Source of the DNA: Alphaproteobacteria bacterium
Lineage (GTDB): Bacteria; Pseudomonadota; Alphaproteobacteria; GCA-2731375
Assembly: GCA_028281075.1 (NCBI GenBank)
Contig: JANQKO010000274.1
Span: 1 to 18,525 of the forward strand
Direction: 5' to 3'
DNA length: 18,525 bases
The position numbers and the translations under genes were made by a program. Below the pieces are notes generated by a model, which was given only the letters and a program-made list of their open reading frames with translations, had not been told where the DNA came from and made no database searches. Of the stretch, positions 1-7,747 are shown piece by piece (positions within the stretch are counted from its first letter, which is position 1; the number at the start of each line of letters is the position of its first letter).

Positions 1-17
1 TTCTTGTGGATGTCCAT
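1..17 (-). CDS. 5' end of an unidentified gene, cut by the window edge
   Basis: Only an ATG (positions 17-15) and the following four complete codons (reading M-D-I-H-K) are inside the window. The start is supported by a strong ribosome binding site, AAGGAGAG, at 29-22, four bases upstream of the ATG on the minus strand. It is the next gene downstream of the enolase-superfamily gene, 83 bp away and in the same direction, so it may be the continuation of that operon. Nothing can be said about the product. Confidence 0.6.
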
Positions 18-78
18 TCGGCTCTCCTTGGAAATCGATGCGTTAGCAACATCAGCTTCCTCGGTCGGGGCCGAATGG
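14..78 (-). repeat. 9-bp inverted repeat that would pair with the start codon of the edge gene
   Basis: GCCGAATGG (plus 70-78) and CCATTCGGC (plus 14-22) are perfect reverse complements separated by 47 bases. In a minus-strand transcript the downstream arm contains the ATG of the partial gene at 17-15. Folding would therefore occlude the start codon. The repeat is seen directly; the regulatory role is inference, and a chance match cannot be excluded. The rest of the 83-bp gap shows no convincing terminator. Confidence 0.35.
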
Positions 79-100
79 GCAACCTATTGACAGATCACAC

Positions 101-1528
101 CTAGCCCGGCATCGACATCTCGCGCATGGACCCGAAGTCCGGCATCGCCGCGGTCGCGAAGCCGGCGCAGGCGAGTGAGCCGAGCGCGATCCGGCCGTCG
201 CGGATCGTCAGCCGCGCGGTGCCGCCGGCGTCGTGGTAGAGGTCCGGATGGGCCGCCAGGAAAGCCCGCTGCTCGGCCGCCGGGGCCGCCGCCATGCCGT
301 TGATGTAGTGATGGCCGTTGCGCTCGACATGATCGATGCCGAGCAGGCTGACCAGCGCCAGATCCTGCTGCACCGTGACGCCGGCCGGCGTCGTCAGGTC
401 CTCCGCCGACATGAAATAGCGCGGCCCGTCGGCGCGCGTGTTCCAGCGCGCGCAGCGCGCCCGGTTCAGGATCGACTTGTAGAAGCCCTTGCAGGTCTTC
501 GACGACACACCGGCATAGCCGAGCTCCTTCGCCGTCGGAAAGGTATCGAGCGTGCCGTCGGATTCGTCGATGATCACCGGCTTGTAGGTGCTCAAGGCCC
601 AGATATCGCCGTCGAGCGCCACCGCCCGGGCGATCGGCTGCTCGACGAACAGGATCGCCTCGTTGAACCGGGTCAGCGCCGGCCGCGCCGCGATCGCCCG
701 CAGCAGCTCGATCACGGTCGAGGCCTCGCGATACTGCTCGTTGCCGTCCAGCGAAACGAGGTATTCGCCGTCGATGACGTCGAGCGCCGCGGCGATCTCC
801 TCCAGCCGCGCCAGGTCGGCCGCCAGGTCGCCGCCGACCTTGATCTTGAAATAGCGGTGGCCGTAGGTCGCGATCACGTCGGCCAGCGTCTCCGGCAGCC
901 CGTCGTTCACCGGCTCGGGATTGGCGGTGATCGGATCGACCATGCCCACCGTGTGGCGGGCATGAATGCTGGCGCCCGGTTTCAGCCCGGCAAGGAAGGT
1001 GTCTAGATCGAAGTCCTCGAGGTCGGGCGCCAGATCGCTCCGCCGGATGCCGGGCAGGTTCCGCCGGATCGCGTCGGCGAACGACACGTCGTGCAGCCGG
1101 CAAAGCGCGTCCAGCACGGCCCGGTCGAGCAGCGCCGGTCCGTAGCAGGCGGTGATCGGATTGAGCCCGGCCGCGGCACCGGCGTCGATCTGCGCCCGGT
1201 AGCTGCCGGCGAACAGGTCGAACGCGGTCGCCGGCCCGGCCGCCCGGTAGGCATCGCCGGCGATGCCGAGCGCCGCGCGCAATTGCCGGTAATTGTCCTC
1301 GTTGCTGAGCGACAGGTCCTTGTCGAACCATTTCGCCGCCAGCATCTCGCCGGCGACGCCCCAGCCCTCGCGCCCGTCGACGAGGCGAATACGGACATGC
1401 GCGTAGGCCTGCGGCGATTCCGTCATCGTCGCGACGCCGAAGCGGAAGGGCATGCGCAGCTTCTGGTCGCGCTCGTAGAGCCGCACCTCCTGGACACCGA
1501 GTTTGGGCGCCGCGTTCGTGGGCGTCAT
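101..1528 (-). CDS. Enolase-superfamily (mandelate racemase/muconate lactonizing-type) enzyme, probable sugar-acid dehydratase
   Basis: The predicted protein is 475 aa. Landmarks of the enolase-superfamily barrel are visible in order: a K-x-K motif (FKIK, about 227-230), an Asp ligand in LDGNE (about 261), a Glu in FVEQP (about 296), an acidic pair in IIDES (about 321-322) and a late-barrel Lys in GVSSK (about 344). These enzymes abstract the proton alpha to a carboxylate using Mg2+, usually as dehydratases, racemases or cycloisomerases. The exact reaction is not decidable here. At 475 aa it is clearly longer than the common 350-400 aa members, with extra sequence between the N-terminal capping region and the barrel and at the C-terminus. 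The ATG at 1528 was chosen although the frame is open further upstream: it overlaps the stop of the preceding isomerase gene by 4 bp (ATGA), and GGAGG lies 8 bases before it. Confidence 0.85.
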   Translation of the reverse strand: MTPTNAAPKLGVQEVRLYERDQKLRMPFRFGVATMTESPQAYAHVRIRLVDGREGWGVAGEMLAAKWFDKDLSLSNEDNYRQLRAALGIAGDAYRAAGPATAFDLFAGSYRAQIDAGAAAGLNPITACYGPALLDRAVLDALCRLHDVSFADAIRRNLPGIRRSDLAPDLEDFDLDTFLAGLKPGASIHARHTVGMVDPITANPEPVNDGLPETLADVIATYGHRYFKIKVGGDLAADLARLEEIAAALDVIDGEYLVSLDGNEQYREASTVIELLRAIAARPALTRFNEAILFVEQPIARAVALDGDIWALSTYKPVIIDESDGTLDTFPTAKELGYAGVSSKTCKGFYKSILNRARCARWNTRADGPRYFMSAEDLTTPAGVTVQQDLALVSLLGIDHVERNGHHYINGMAAAPAAEQRAFLAAHPDLYHDAGGTARLTIRDGRIALGSLACAGFATAAMPDFGSMREMSMPG

Positions 1529-2352
1529 GGCAGGGCCTCCAGAATGCCGCGGATATAGCCGATGGCGCGCGCCGCCGAGGTGGCGCCGTCGGGCCGGTAG
1601 TCGAACGGCTCGACGGCGACGACCCGGTCGTAGCCATGCCGCCGCAGCGCCGCGAAGACCGGCGCGAAGCTGTCGTCGCCCTGCCCCGGCCCCTGCTGGT
1701 TCCGGTCGTTGACCTGCACGTGGGCGATCAGGCCGCTCGGCAGCCAGCGGTCCAGCAGCGCCGCGACCGGCTCGGCCTCGTCCAGCGCCGCGGCGCTGCA
1801 ATCGACCATGGTGCGCAGGCCCGGACTGCCGACCGCCTCGACCAGCGCCGCGGCCTCGGCCACCGAATTGATGAAATTGGTCTCGCGCCGGGCCAGCGGC
1901 TCGATGCAATAGGCGATACCGGCGGCGGCCGCCTCGGCGGCGACGGCCGCGAGGCAGTCCCGCGCCCGTGCCCGCCCGGCCGCCTCGTCGCCGGCGGCCA
2001 ACTGCCGTTGCGCCGGCGAGCCATGCACCATGGCGGTGCAGCCGAGATCGGCGGCGAGACCGACCAGGCGGCGCAGGACATCGGTCGTGCGCGCCCGCAC
2101 GCCGTCGTCCGGCGCGGTGATCGACAGTCCGGCCGGCGTGACCAGCAGCCAGTGCAGGCTGTCGATGGCCAGGCCATGGTCGCCGGCCATCCGCCGGATC
2201 GCCGCGCGGTCGTCCGCCGACAGCAGATGCGGCGTCTCGCCGAGCGTGAACGGCGCCAGCTCGATGCCGTCATAGCCCAGTTCCGCCGCCAGCATGCACT
2301 GCTCGACGAACGGCAGGGCACGGACGACCTCGTTGCAAAGCGCGATACGCAT
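1525..2352 (-). CDS. Sugar phosphate isomerase/epimerase-like TIM-barrel protein (AP endonuclease 2 / xylose isomerase-like family)
   Basis: The 275-aa protein has the fold pattern of the xylose isomerase-like superfamily. It opens with a first strand MRIALCNE, then GYDGIELAPF (Glu about 31), IEPLARRE in mid-barrel, MVDCSA, IAHVQVND and a final VAVEPFDY. The Glu, Asp, His and Glu in the last four segments are the expected divalent-metal ligands. Members isomerise or epimerise ketoses, hydroxypyruvate, inosose and 3-keto sugars. Proteins of this type frequently sit beside Gfo/Idh/MocA dehydrogenases, as here. The start has GGAG seven bases upstream. The gene begins one base after the stop of the dehydrogenase gene and overlaps the next gene by 4 bp, so translation is probably coupled. 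The substrate is unknown. Confidence 0.85.
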   Translation of the reverse strand: MRIALCNEVVRALPFVEQCMLAAELGYDGIELAPFTLGETPHLLSADDRAAIRRMAGDHGLAIDSLHWLLVTPAGLSITAPDDGVRARTTDVLRRLVGLAADLGCTAMVHGSPAQRQLAAGDEAAGRARARDCLAAVAAEAAAAGIAYCIEPLARRETNFINSVAEAAALVEAVGSPGLRTMVDCSAAALDEAEPVAALLDRWLPSGLIAHVQVNDRNQQGPGQGDDSFAPVFAALRRHGYDRVVAVEPFDYRPDGATSAARAIGYIRGILEALP

Positions 2353-2353
2353 G

Positions 2354-3382
2354 TCAGGGCTCCAGATCCACGGGCATACCGCGTTCGGCGGCGGCGAAGA
2401 CCGCGTCCAGCGTCCGGGCCACGCGGACGCCGCAATTGACCACGCCGGCCTCGGGCGGCGCGCGGCGGCCGACGCAGTCGAGGAACTGCCGCAGCTCGGC
2501 CGTCACCACGTCGACCGGATCGACGGCGCCGAAATGCGGCTCGACCCGGTCGCCGAACACCGGCCGCCAGGCACCGTCCCGAAGTTCGTGACGGACGTCA
2601 TGCACGACAAGCGAATCGGTGACGAAGTCGGCCTCCAGCGCGCCCGCGCCGCCGCAGACCGCGATCTCCTTGGTCGCCCGCGCGCCCGGCACGAAGACGT
2701 CGTTCCAACGGCCGGGCTGGATGTAGCCGACCTCGATACTGGCGATGACGTCGCCGGGATAGGTGAGCTGCAGCAGCGCGAAATCCTCGCGGCCGCGGCC
2801 GAAATGGTCCCGGGTCACCGCGTGGACCCGGACCGGAAAGGCGTCGGTCAGCCAGTTGAACAGGTCGATGAAGTGCACCGCGTCGTTCTGCACCGCGCCG
2901 GAATCGTTGCGCGCGCGCTTGAAGCCGAGGAAGCGGCCGGAAAGATAGCGCAAATCGCCGATCGCGCCGTCGCGCACCCGGTCCCGCGCCGCCCGCGCCA
3001 GCGGATGACAGCGGAAGTAGAAGCCGACCTGGGCGATCCGGCCTTCCGCCCGCACGCGCGCGGCCAGGTGCTCCGCCTCGGCCAGCGTCGCCGTCATCGG
3101 CTTTTCGATGAACAGGTCCTTGCCGGCGTCCAGCACCCTGTCGCAGATCGCGCCATGCCGGTCCGTCGGCGCCACCACGTCGACCAGATCGACGGCATCG
3201 AGGAAGGCCTCGTAGTCGGCGCCGATCCGCTCATCGGGCAGGCCGTGGCGGCGGCAGGCGTCGCGCGCCGCCGGCGACGGATCGGCCACGTGGAGATGCC
3301 CGCCAAGGCCCAGGGCGGTCCAGGCCTTGAGATGCGCCGGCCCGAAGCCGCCGAAGCCGATCTGCAGCACGGATGGCGTCAT
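2354..3382 (-). CDS. Gfo/Idh/MocA family NAD(P)-dependent oxidoreductase
   Basis: The 342-aa protein begins with a Rossmann nucleotide-binding motif, QIGFGGFGPAH, right at the N-terminus. It has the family Lys in IEKPMTA (about residue 95), which orients substrate and nicotinamide. The segment QNDAVHFIDLFNWL corresponds to the conserved His-containing helix of the C-terminal domain. Such enzymes oxidise hydroxyl groups of sugars, inositols and sugar acids. The start at 3382 is preferred over an upstream in-frame ATG. It overlaps the tctA stop as ATGA, places the GxGxxG motif at the normal distance from the N-terminus, and has a purine-rich GGGGAAACGGGA upstream. It is the first enzyme after the TTT transporter genes, so it may act on the transported compound. 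There is a second Gfo/Idh protein at 7748-8905. Confidence 0.88.
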   Translation of the reverse strand: MTPSVLQIGFGGFGPAHLKAWTALGLGGHLHVADPSPAARDACRRHGLPDERIGADYEAFLDAVDLVDVVAPTDRHGAICDRVLDAGKDLFIEKPMTATLAEAEHLAARVRAEGRIAQVGFYFRCHPLARAARDRVRDGAIGDLRYLSGRFLGFKRARNDSGAVQNDAVHFIDLFNWLTDAFPVRVHAVTRDHFGRGREDFALLQLTYPGDVIASIEVGYIQPGRWNDVFVPGARATKEIAVCGGAGALEADFVTDSLVVHDVRHELRDGAWRPVFGDRVEPHFGAVDPVDVVTAELRQFLDCVGRRAPPEAGVVNCGVRVARTLDAVFAAAERGMPVDLEP

Positions 3383-4887
3383 TCCCGTTTCCCCGCCAGC
3401 AAGCGCGTCATCAGGCGCCGTATGGCGCCGAAGCTCAACAGCACCGTTATAAACGTCACCAGCCACAGCACCAGGCTGATCGGCCGGGTGAAGAACGGCG
3501 TCGGATCGCCGTCGCTCAGCACCAGGCCCCGGCGCAGGCTCTTGTCCAGGATATCGCCCAGCACGATGCCCAGCACCAGCGGCGCCATGGGATAGTCCAT
3601 GCGCCTGAGCGCGTAGCCCAGCACGCCGAAGAGCAGCATGACCCAGATATCGAAGGTGCGCGAGGCGATGGCGAAGGCGCCGATGGTACAGAGCACGAAG
3701 ATCACCGGCATCAGCCGCTCGCGCGGCACCCGCAGCACCAGCAGCAGCGGCTTCGTCAGCAGCAGGCCGAGCACCAGGATCGCCAGCGTCGCCAGCAGCA
3801 CCATGGCCACGACCTCGTACACGAAGCTCGGGAACTCGATCATGATCAGCGGGCCGGGCCGGACACCGTGAATGAACATCGCCGCCAGCAGCACCGCCGC
3901 CGGCGCCGAGCCCGGCACCGCCAGCGTCAGCACCGGGATGATGGCGCCGGGCACGGCGGCGTTGTTGCCGGCCTCGGCCGCCAGCAGGCCCTCGGTCGAG
4001 CCCTTGCCGAAGCGGTCGCGCTCCTTGCTGGCGCGCCGCGCGGCGGCGTAGGAGGCCCAGGCGCCCATGTCCTCGCCGACACCGGGGATCAGGCCCATCA
4101 GCGTGCCGATCAGGCCGGAGCGGATGATGCTGCGCCAGTAGCGGAACAGCTCGCGCAGCTTCGGGATCACCGATTCCACCTTGCCGCGCACGACCTGGTA
4201 GGACGGGTCGGTCATCACCATCAGCACCTCGGCGAAGCCGAAGGCGCCGATCAGCGCCGGCAGCAGGCCGACGCCGCCGGCGAGATCGAGATAACCGAAG
4301 CTGAAGCGCTGATAGGCGTGAATGCCTTCCTGGCCGATCATCGCCACCAGCAGGCCGAGGAAGCCGGCGATCCAGCCCTTCAGCGGGTCGCGCAGCGCGG
4401 TCAGATGGCCGGCGATGACGATGCCGAACACGGCCAGCCAGAAGAACTCGAAGGCACCGAAGGCGAGCGCGAAGTCGGCCAGCACCGGCGCGATCGTCGC
4501 CAGCATCAGGATGCCGACGACGCTGCCTAGCACCGAACCGCTGGTCGCCAGCCCCATGGCGCGCCCCGCCCGGCCCGACCGCGCCAGCGGATGGCCGTCG
4601 AGCGTGGTGGCGGCGTTCGCCGGCGTGCCGGGGATGTTCAGCAGGATGGCGCTGCGGCTGCCGCCATAGATGGCGCCGACATACATGCAGATCAGGATCA
4701 GGATGGCGTCGCCGGCCGCCATCTTGAAGGTCAGCGTCGTCATCAGCGCGATGCCGAGCGTCGCCGTCAGGCCCGGCAGCATGCCGACCGAGATGCCCAA
4801 GAGCGTCGCCCAGAGCACGTTGAAGAGCTGCGCCGGGGTCAGGAAGCCGACCAGGGCCTGGGCGAACAGCGCGAGGCCTTCGGGCAT
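3379..4887 (-). CDS. tctA: Tripartite tricarboxylate transporter large membrane subunit TctA
   Basis: The 502-aa, strongly hydrophobic protein has the usual TctA length and about 11-12 predicted membrane segments. Two hallmark glycine/proline-rich motifs are visible: GISVGMLPGLTATLG (about 31-45) and YGGSRSAILLNIPGTPANAAT (about 74-94). A second related stretch, GLIPGVGEDMGAWASYAAARR, lies in the middle of the protein and reflects the internal duplication of the family. TctA is the ion-coupled permease that takes organic acids delivered by the periplasmic TctC. It follows tctB by 4 bp and overlaps the dehydrogenase gene by 4 bp. No strong ribosome binding site precedes it, so translation is probably coupled to tctB. 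The substrate class is carboxylates or similar; the specific compound is unknown. Confidence 0.95.
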   Translation of the reverse strand: MPEGLALFAQALVGFLTPAQLFNVLWATLLGISVGMLPGLTATLGIALMTTLTFKMAAGDAILILICMYVGAIYGGSRSAILLNIPGTPANAATTLDGHPLARSGRAGRAMGLATSGSVLGSVVGILMLATIAPVLADFALAFGAFEFFWLAVFGIVIAGHLTALRDPLKGWIAGFLGLLVAMIGQEGIHAYQRFSFGYLDLAGGVGLLPALIGAFGFAEVLMVMTDPSYQVVRGKVESVIPKLRELFRYWRSIIRSGLIGTLMGLIPGVGEDMGAWASYAAARRASKERDRFGKGSTEGLLAAEAGNNAAVPGAIIPVLTLAVPGSAPAAVLLAAMFIHGVRPGPLIMIEFPSFVYEVVAMVLLATLAILVLGLLLTKPLLLVLRVPRERLMPVIFVLCTIGAFAIASRTFDIWVMLLFGVLGYALRRMDYPMAPLVLGIVLGDILDKSLRRGLVLSDGDPTPFFTRPISLVLWLVTFITVLLSFGAIRRLMTRLLAGKRE

Positions 4888-4891
4888 GGCG

Positions 4892-5389
4892 CTAGGGCAG
4901 CCGGACGAGGAAGACGTGCTGGAACAGCGCGCTGACGCCGGCCGCCACCGCCACGGCCAGCACCAGCGCGATGGCGGCGCTCTTCAGGTGGCCGGCCGGC
5001 GGCCGGCCGGCGCGCCATTCGAACAGCAGCACGAACAGAAAGACGAACAGAAACGTCGCGGCCCAGAACGGCAGCCGGCCGACGAGGCCGGCGGCATAAC
5101 CCAGCGTCAGCAGCAGCATCAGCACCAGCCGCCCGCCGACGGCGGACGACAGCGACGCGGCGTCCAGCCGCCAGCCGCCCTGCCGCACCGCCCGCGCCAG
5201 CAGCACGGCCCCGAGCAGGATCAGAACGCCGCTCAGCAGGCCGGGCACGATGCCCGGCACGGTATAGGGATTGACCGACAGGTGCTCGAGGCGCGGCATG
5301 CGCCAGGACTCGACCAGGGCGCCGGCGCCGACCGCGATCAGGATGACCGCGGTCACGAAATCCGCCTTCGCCATGCGCGCGGGCGTCAT
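4892..5389 (-). CDS. tctB: Tripartite tricarboxylate transporter small membrane subunit TctB
   Basis: The 165-aa protein has four hydrophobic segments (roughly 12-28, 45-65, 85-120 with two adjacent spans, and 138-158). This is the size and topology of TctB, the small membrane partner of TctA. The segment NPYTVPGIVPGLLSGVLILLG, just before the second span, resembles the conserved xxPGxxP region of the family. The ATG at 5389 has GAGGAAAC directly upstream. The frame remains open further upstream but that part overlaps tctC and looks non-coding. The gene begins 62 bp after tctC, and that gap contains an intrinsic terminator. Expression of tctB and tctA therefore depends on readthrough. A second in-frame ATG five codons downstream is a less likely start. 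Confidence 0.9.
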   Translation of the reverse strand: MTPARMAKADFVTAVILIAVGAGALVESWRMPRLEHLSVNPYTVPGIVPGLLSGVLILLGAVLLARAVRQGGWRLDAASLSSAVGGRLVLMLLLTLGYAAGLVGRLPFWAATFLFVFLFVLLFEWRAGRPPAGHLKSAAIALVLAVAVAAGVSALFQHVFLVRLP

Positions 5390-5403
5390 GTTTCCTCGGA
5401 CAG

Positions 5404-5440
5404 AAAAAGCGCGGCCGGACGCGGGCACGCGCCCGACCGC
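5404..5440 (-). terminator. Intrinsic terminator inside the operon, between tctC and tctB
   Basis: On the minus strand, positions 5440-5411 form a 13-bp stem (two of the pairs are G-U) closed by the tetraloop TGCC. It is followed after GC by five T residues (5408-5404). It stands 11 bases after the tctC stop and about 14 bases before the tctB start, with the tctB ribosome binding site immediately downstream. Placement after the substrate-binding-protein gene suggests partial termination, giving more binding protein than membrane subunits. A hairpin in the same place would also protect the tctC mRNA 3' end. Confidence 0.75.
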
Positions 5441-5451
5441 GACGACGACAA

Positions 5452-6462
5452 CTAGGGTTTCGGAATACCGACCGTGTCGGGCTTGATCTTCGCCTTGCCG
5501 CCCTCGTAGAGGGTCCAGGCATTGTTCTGGATCATGCCCATGACCCGCTTCTGCGCTTCCTCGCCATAATAGGGCGTGAACTGCGCGCCGCGGTTGGCGG
5601 CATACTTCTTCAGCGCGTCGGACGACGTGATCTTGTCCCGCCAGACCATCTCCATGGTCTTCACCGCAGCCTCGGGAATGCCCTTCGGCGCCCAGATGCC
5701 GAAATAGTTCGTCGCCACCTGCAGCGTCGGAATCCATTGAGTGATCGGCGGGATCGTGCCGTGGCCGGCGATCTCCAGCGGCTTGTCGGCCAGCACCGCC
5801 AGCGGACGCAGCTTTCCGGCCCGGATCATCTCGGCCTGCTCGGAGGCAAGCTGCGTCGTCACCTCGGTCTCGCCGGCGACCGTGGAGATGACGGCCGGAT
5901 TGCCGCCGTCATAGGTCACGTGCTTGTACTGCGCGCCGGTCGCCTGGGCGATCAGTTCCATGGCGTTATGGCCGCCCGACGAAATCCCGGCCGTCGCCAC
6001 GGCGATCTTGCCGGGGCTTGCCTTCATGGCCGACAGCAGCGCGGCGAAATCCTTGTAGGGCGCATCGGCGTTGACGCCGACCACGGCGACGTTGGCCACA
6101 TCCAGGAACAGGTGCCAGTCGGTGATCCTGGTGTCGAGCATGCCGAGCACCACGTAGGTACCGAGATCGCCGGCCGCGCCGGCGGCCCAGGTATAGCCGT
6201 CCTTCGGGGCTTCCCAGGCGTTCTTGGTGCCGATCGAGCCGGACGCGCCGGGCTGGTTCACCACCACGACCTTCTGGCCCAGCGCGTCGCCCAGCTCGCC
6301 GGCGATCACGCGCGTGACCTGATCGGTCGAGCCGCCGGCCGACCAGGGCACGATGACGGTCAGCGGCTTCGTCGGTTTCCAAGGTAAGTCGGCCGCGACG
6401 GCGGATAGCGCCGTCAGGGCCGTGGCGCCGGCGGCAAGCGCGGCAAACAGCAAGCGTTTCAT
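5452..6462 (-). CDS. tctC: Tripartite tricarboxylate transporter substrate-binding protein TctC (Bug family)
   Basis: The 336-aa protein starts with a typical Sec signal peptide: MKR, then a long Ala/Leu-rich core, with a likely cleavage site after AVA at about residue 23. The mature part begins with the Bug-family pattern (KPLTVIVPWSAGGSTDQVTR, then QKVVVVNQPGASGSIG). GDL/GTY and the TAGISSGGHN loop correspond to regions that coordinate the ligand carboxylate in this family. It is the periplasmic receptor for the tctBA permease. ATG 6462 is supported by the signal peptide and by AAAGGGGA about nine bases upstream. It is the first gene of its transcription unit, with its own promoter/operator region at 6463-6577. 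Confidence 0.93.
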   Translation of the reverse strand: MKRLLFAALAAGATALTALSAVAADLPWKPTKPLTVIVPWSAGGSTDQVTRVIAGELGDALGQKVVVVNQPGASGSIGTKNAWEAPKDGYTWAAGAAGDLGTYVVLGMLDTRITDWHLFLDVANVAVVGVNADAPYKDFAALLSAMKASPGKIAVATAGISSGGHNAMELIAQATGAQYKHVTYDGGNPAVISTVAGETEVTTQLASEQAEMIRAGKLRPLAVLADKPLEIAGHGTIPPITQWIPTLQVATNYFGIWAPKGIPEAAVKTMEMVWRDKITSSDALKKYAANRGAQFTPYYGEEAQKRVMGMIQNNAWTLYEGGKAKIKPDTVGIPKP

Positions 6463-6488
6463 GGGCGTTGTCCCCTTTGTTCCGGGTT

Positions 6489-6502
6489 GTTTTCGAGAAA
6501 AC
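6489..6502. repeat. Short AT-rich inverted repeat in the tctC leader
   Basis: GTTTTC and GAAAAC form perfect 6-bp arms around a 2-base centre, about 27 bases upstream of the tctC start codon. It could be a small leader hairpin or a minor protein-binding site. There is no T-run after it, so it is not a terminator. Function is unproven. Confidence 0.3.
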
Positions 6503-6547
6503 GGGTCGATCGGCCAATCATGCGGAGTCGCCGCGACCGCCGTCAAG

Positions 6548-6569
6548 AATAACTAACCAGTTAGTTATT
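6548..6569. promoter_or_regulatory. 22-bp palindromic operator upstream of tctC, probable TetR-family site
   Basis: The sequence has two perfect 10-bp arms, AATAACTAAC (6548-6557) and GTTAGTTATT (6560-6569), around CA. On the minus strand it includes TAACTAACTGGTTA. This differs at one base in 14 from TAACCAACTGGTTA in the palindrome between tetR and the divergent substrate-binding-protein gene (12999-13012). The match suggests that the product of 12293-12976 binds both sites. It lies among candidate promoter boxes for tctC, so binding would be expected to repress. Confidence 0.65.
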
Positions 6570-6581
6570 ATATCCTGTCAA
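6567..6581 (-). promoter_or_regulatory. Candidate tctC promoter elements
   Basis: Reading the minus strand, a perfect TTGACA (6581-6576) overlaps the stop codon of the DUF993 gene. A perfect TATAAT (6572-6567) follows only three bases later. They cannot form one promoter together. Either TTGACA is the -35 of a promoter whose weak -10 falls within the palindrome, or TATAAT is the -10 of a promoter with a poor -35. In both cases the 22-bp palindrome overlaps the start region. The 115-bp gap (6463-6577) is the largest break in the minus-strand gene run and is the natural place for a second promoter. Confidence 0.45.
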
Positions 6582-7744
6582 CTCTCCAGGCCGTGCAGCG
6601 CCATCACTTGCCGCATGCGTGCCGCCGCCAGATCCGGGTCTGCCAGCAGCCCCGCCGTGTCGGCGAGCCGGAACAGCTCGGCCAGGTGCAAGAGCGACCG
6701 CGCGCTCTGCTGGCCGCCGACCATGACGAAATGGTCTTGGTGGCCGTTCAGCCAGGCCATGAACACGACGCCGGTCTTGTAGAACCGGGTCGGCGCCTTG
6801 AAGATGTGCCGGCTCAGCGGCACCGTCGGCGCCAGCAGCCCATGGAACGTCTCCGGGTCATTGCCGGCCAGCGCGTCGAGCGCCGCCGAGGCGGCGGGCG
6901 CGATGGCGTCGAAGATGCCGAGCAGCGCGTCGCTGTAGCCGACCGCGTCGCCGGCGATCAGCTCGGCGTAATTGAAATCGTCGCCCGTATACATGCGCAC
7001 GCCGGCCGGCAGCCGCCGACGCATGGCGATTTCCTTGTCCTTGTCCAGCAGCGAGATCTTGATGCCGTCGATCCTGGCCGCGTTGCGGTTCAGGATGTCG
7101 AGGCACACATCCATGGCCGCCATGTGGTCGCCATGGCCCCAGTAGCCTTCCAGCGCCGGGTCGAACATCTCGCCCAACCAGTGGATCAGCACGGGCTGCG
7201 CCACCTGGCCCAGGATGCGGTCATAGACACGGGCATAGTCGTCGGGCGACCGGGCGCAGGCGGCGAGCGCGCGACTCGCCATCAGGATCACCCGGCCACC
7301 CTCGCCCTCGACGAAGCCGACCTGCTCCTCGTAGGCGGCGATGACATCGTCGACGGTCAGCGACGGGTCCGGCGCCAGGTGGTCGGTGCCGGCGCCGCAG
7401 GCGACCAGGGCGCCGGGCAGGCCGCGCGCGGCGGCGAGCGAGCGGCGGATCAGCTCCTGGCTCGCCGTCCAGTCCAGGCCCATGCCGCGCTGCGCCGTGT
7501 CCATGGCCTCGGCGACGCCCAGGCCCAGATCCCAGAGCCGCCGGCGGTAGGCGATGGTCGCGTCCCAGTCCAGCGCCGGCTCGAGCCAGGGATCGGCATC
7601 GGCCAGCGGATCGGCGACGACATGCGCCGCCGAATAGGCGATGCGGTTGAACGGCCGGTTCGCCCGTGTCGGCAGGCCGCGCGGTGGCCGCGTCGTGTAG
7701 GCGGCGAGCGCACCGCCCGACGTCGGCAGGTTGAGCGTCGGCAT
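6578..7744 (-). CDS. DUF993 family protein, DapA-superfamily class I aldolase/lyase
   Basis: The 388-aa protein matches my recollection of the DUF993 family, a branch of the dihydrodipicolinate synthase/N-acetylneuraminate lyase superfamily. The Schiff-base lysine position is seen as DGIKIS (Lys about 229), and the preceding strand is PVLIHWLG (about 184-190), where classical DapA has the YNxP tyrosine. The central segment GVAEAMDTAQRGMGLDW and the C-terminal TRFYKTGVVFMAWLNGHQDHF look typical of DUF993. No activity is established to my knowledge; retro-aldol cleavage of a keto-sugar or sugar acid is a reasonable inference from fold and neighbours. GGAGG lies eight bases before the ATG. It starts three bases after the Gfo/Idh gene and is the last gene before the tctC promoter. 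Confidence 0.85.
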   Translation of the reverse strand: MPTLNLPTSGGALAAYTTRPPRGLPTRANRPFNRIAYSAAHVVADPLADADPWLEPALDWDATIAYRRRLWDLGLGVAEAMDTAQRGMGLDWTASQELIRRSLAAARGLPGALVACGAGTDHLAPDPSLTVDDVIAAYEEQVGFVEGEGGRVILMASRALAACARSPDDYARVYDRILGQVAQPVLIHWLGEMFDPALEGYWGHGDHMAAMDVCLDILNRNAARIDGIKISLLDKDKEIAMRRRLPAGVRMYTGDDFNYAELIAGDAVGYSDALLGIFDAIAPAASAALDALAGNDPETFHGLLAPTVPLSRHIFKAPTRFYKTGVVFMAWLNGHQDHFVMVGGQQSARSLLHLAELFRLADTAGLLADPDLAAARMRQVMALHGLES

Positions 7745-7747
7745 GGC

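Noticed and set aside
1529..1909. N-terminal extension of the enolase-superfamily frame to 602 aa
   Set aside because: The extra 127 residues overlap the well-supported isomerase gene, are Arg/Gly/Ala-rich and show no domain. The ATG at 1528 has a GGAGG and an ATGA overlap.
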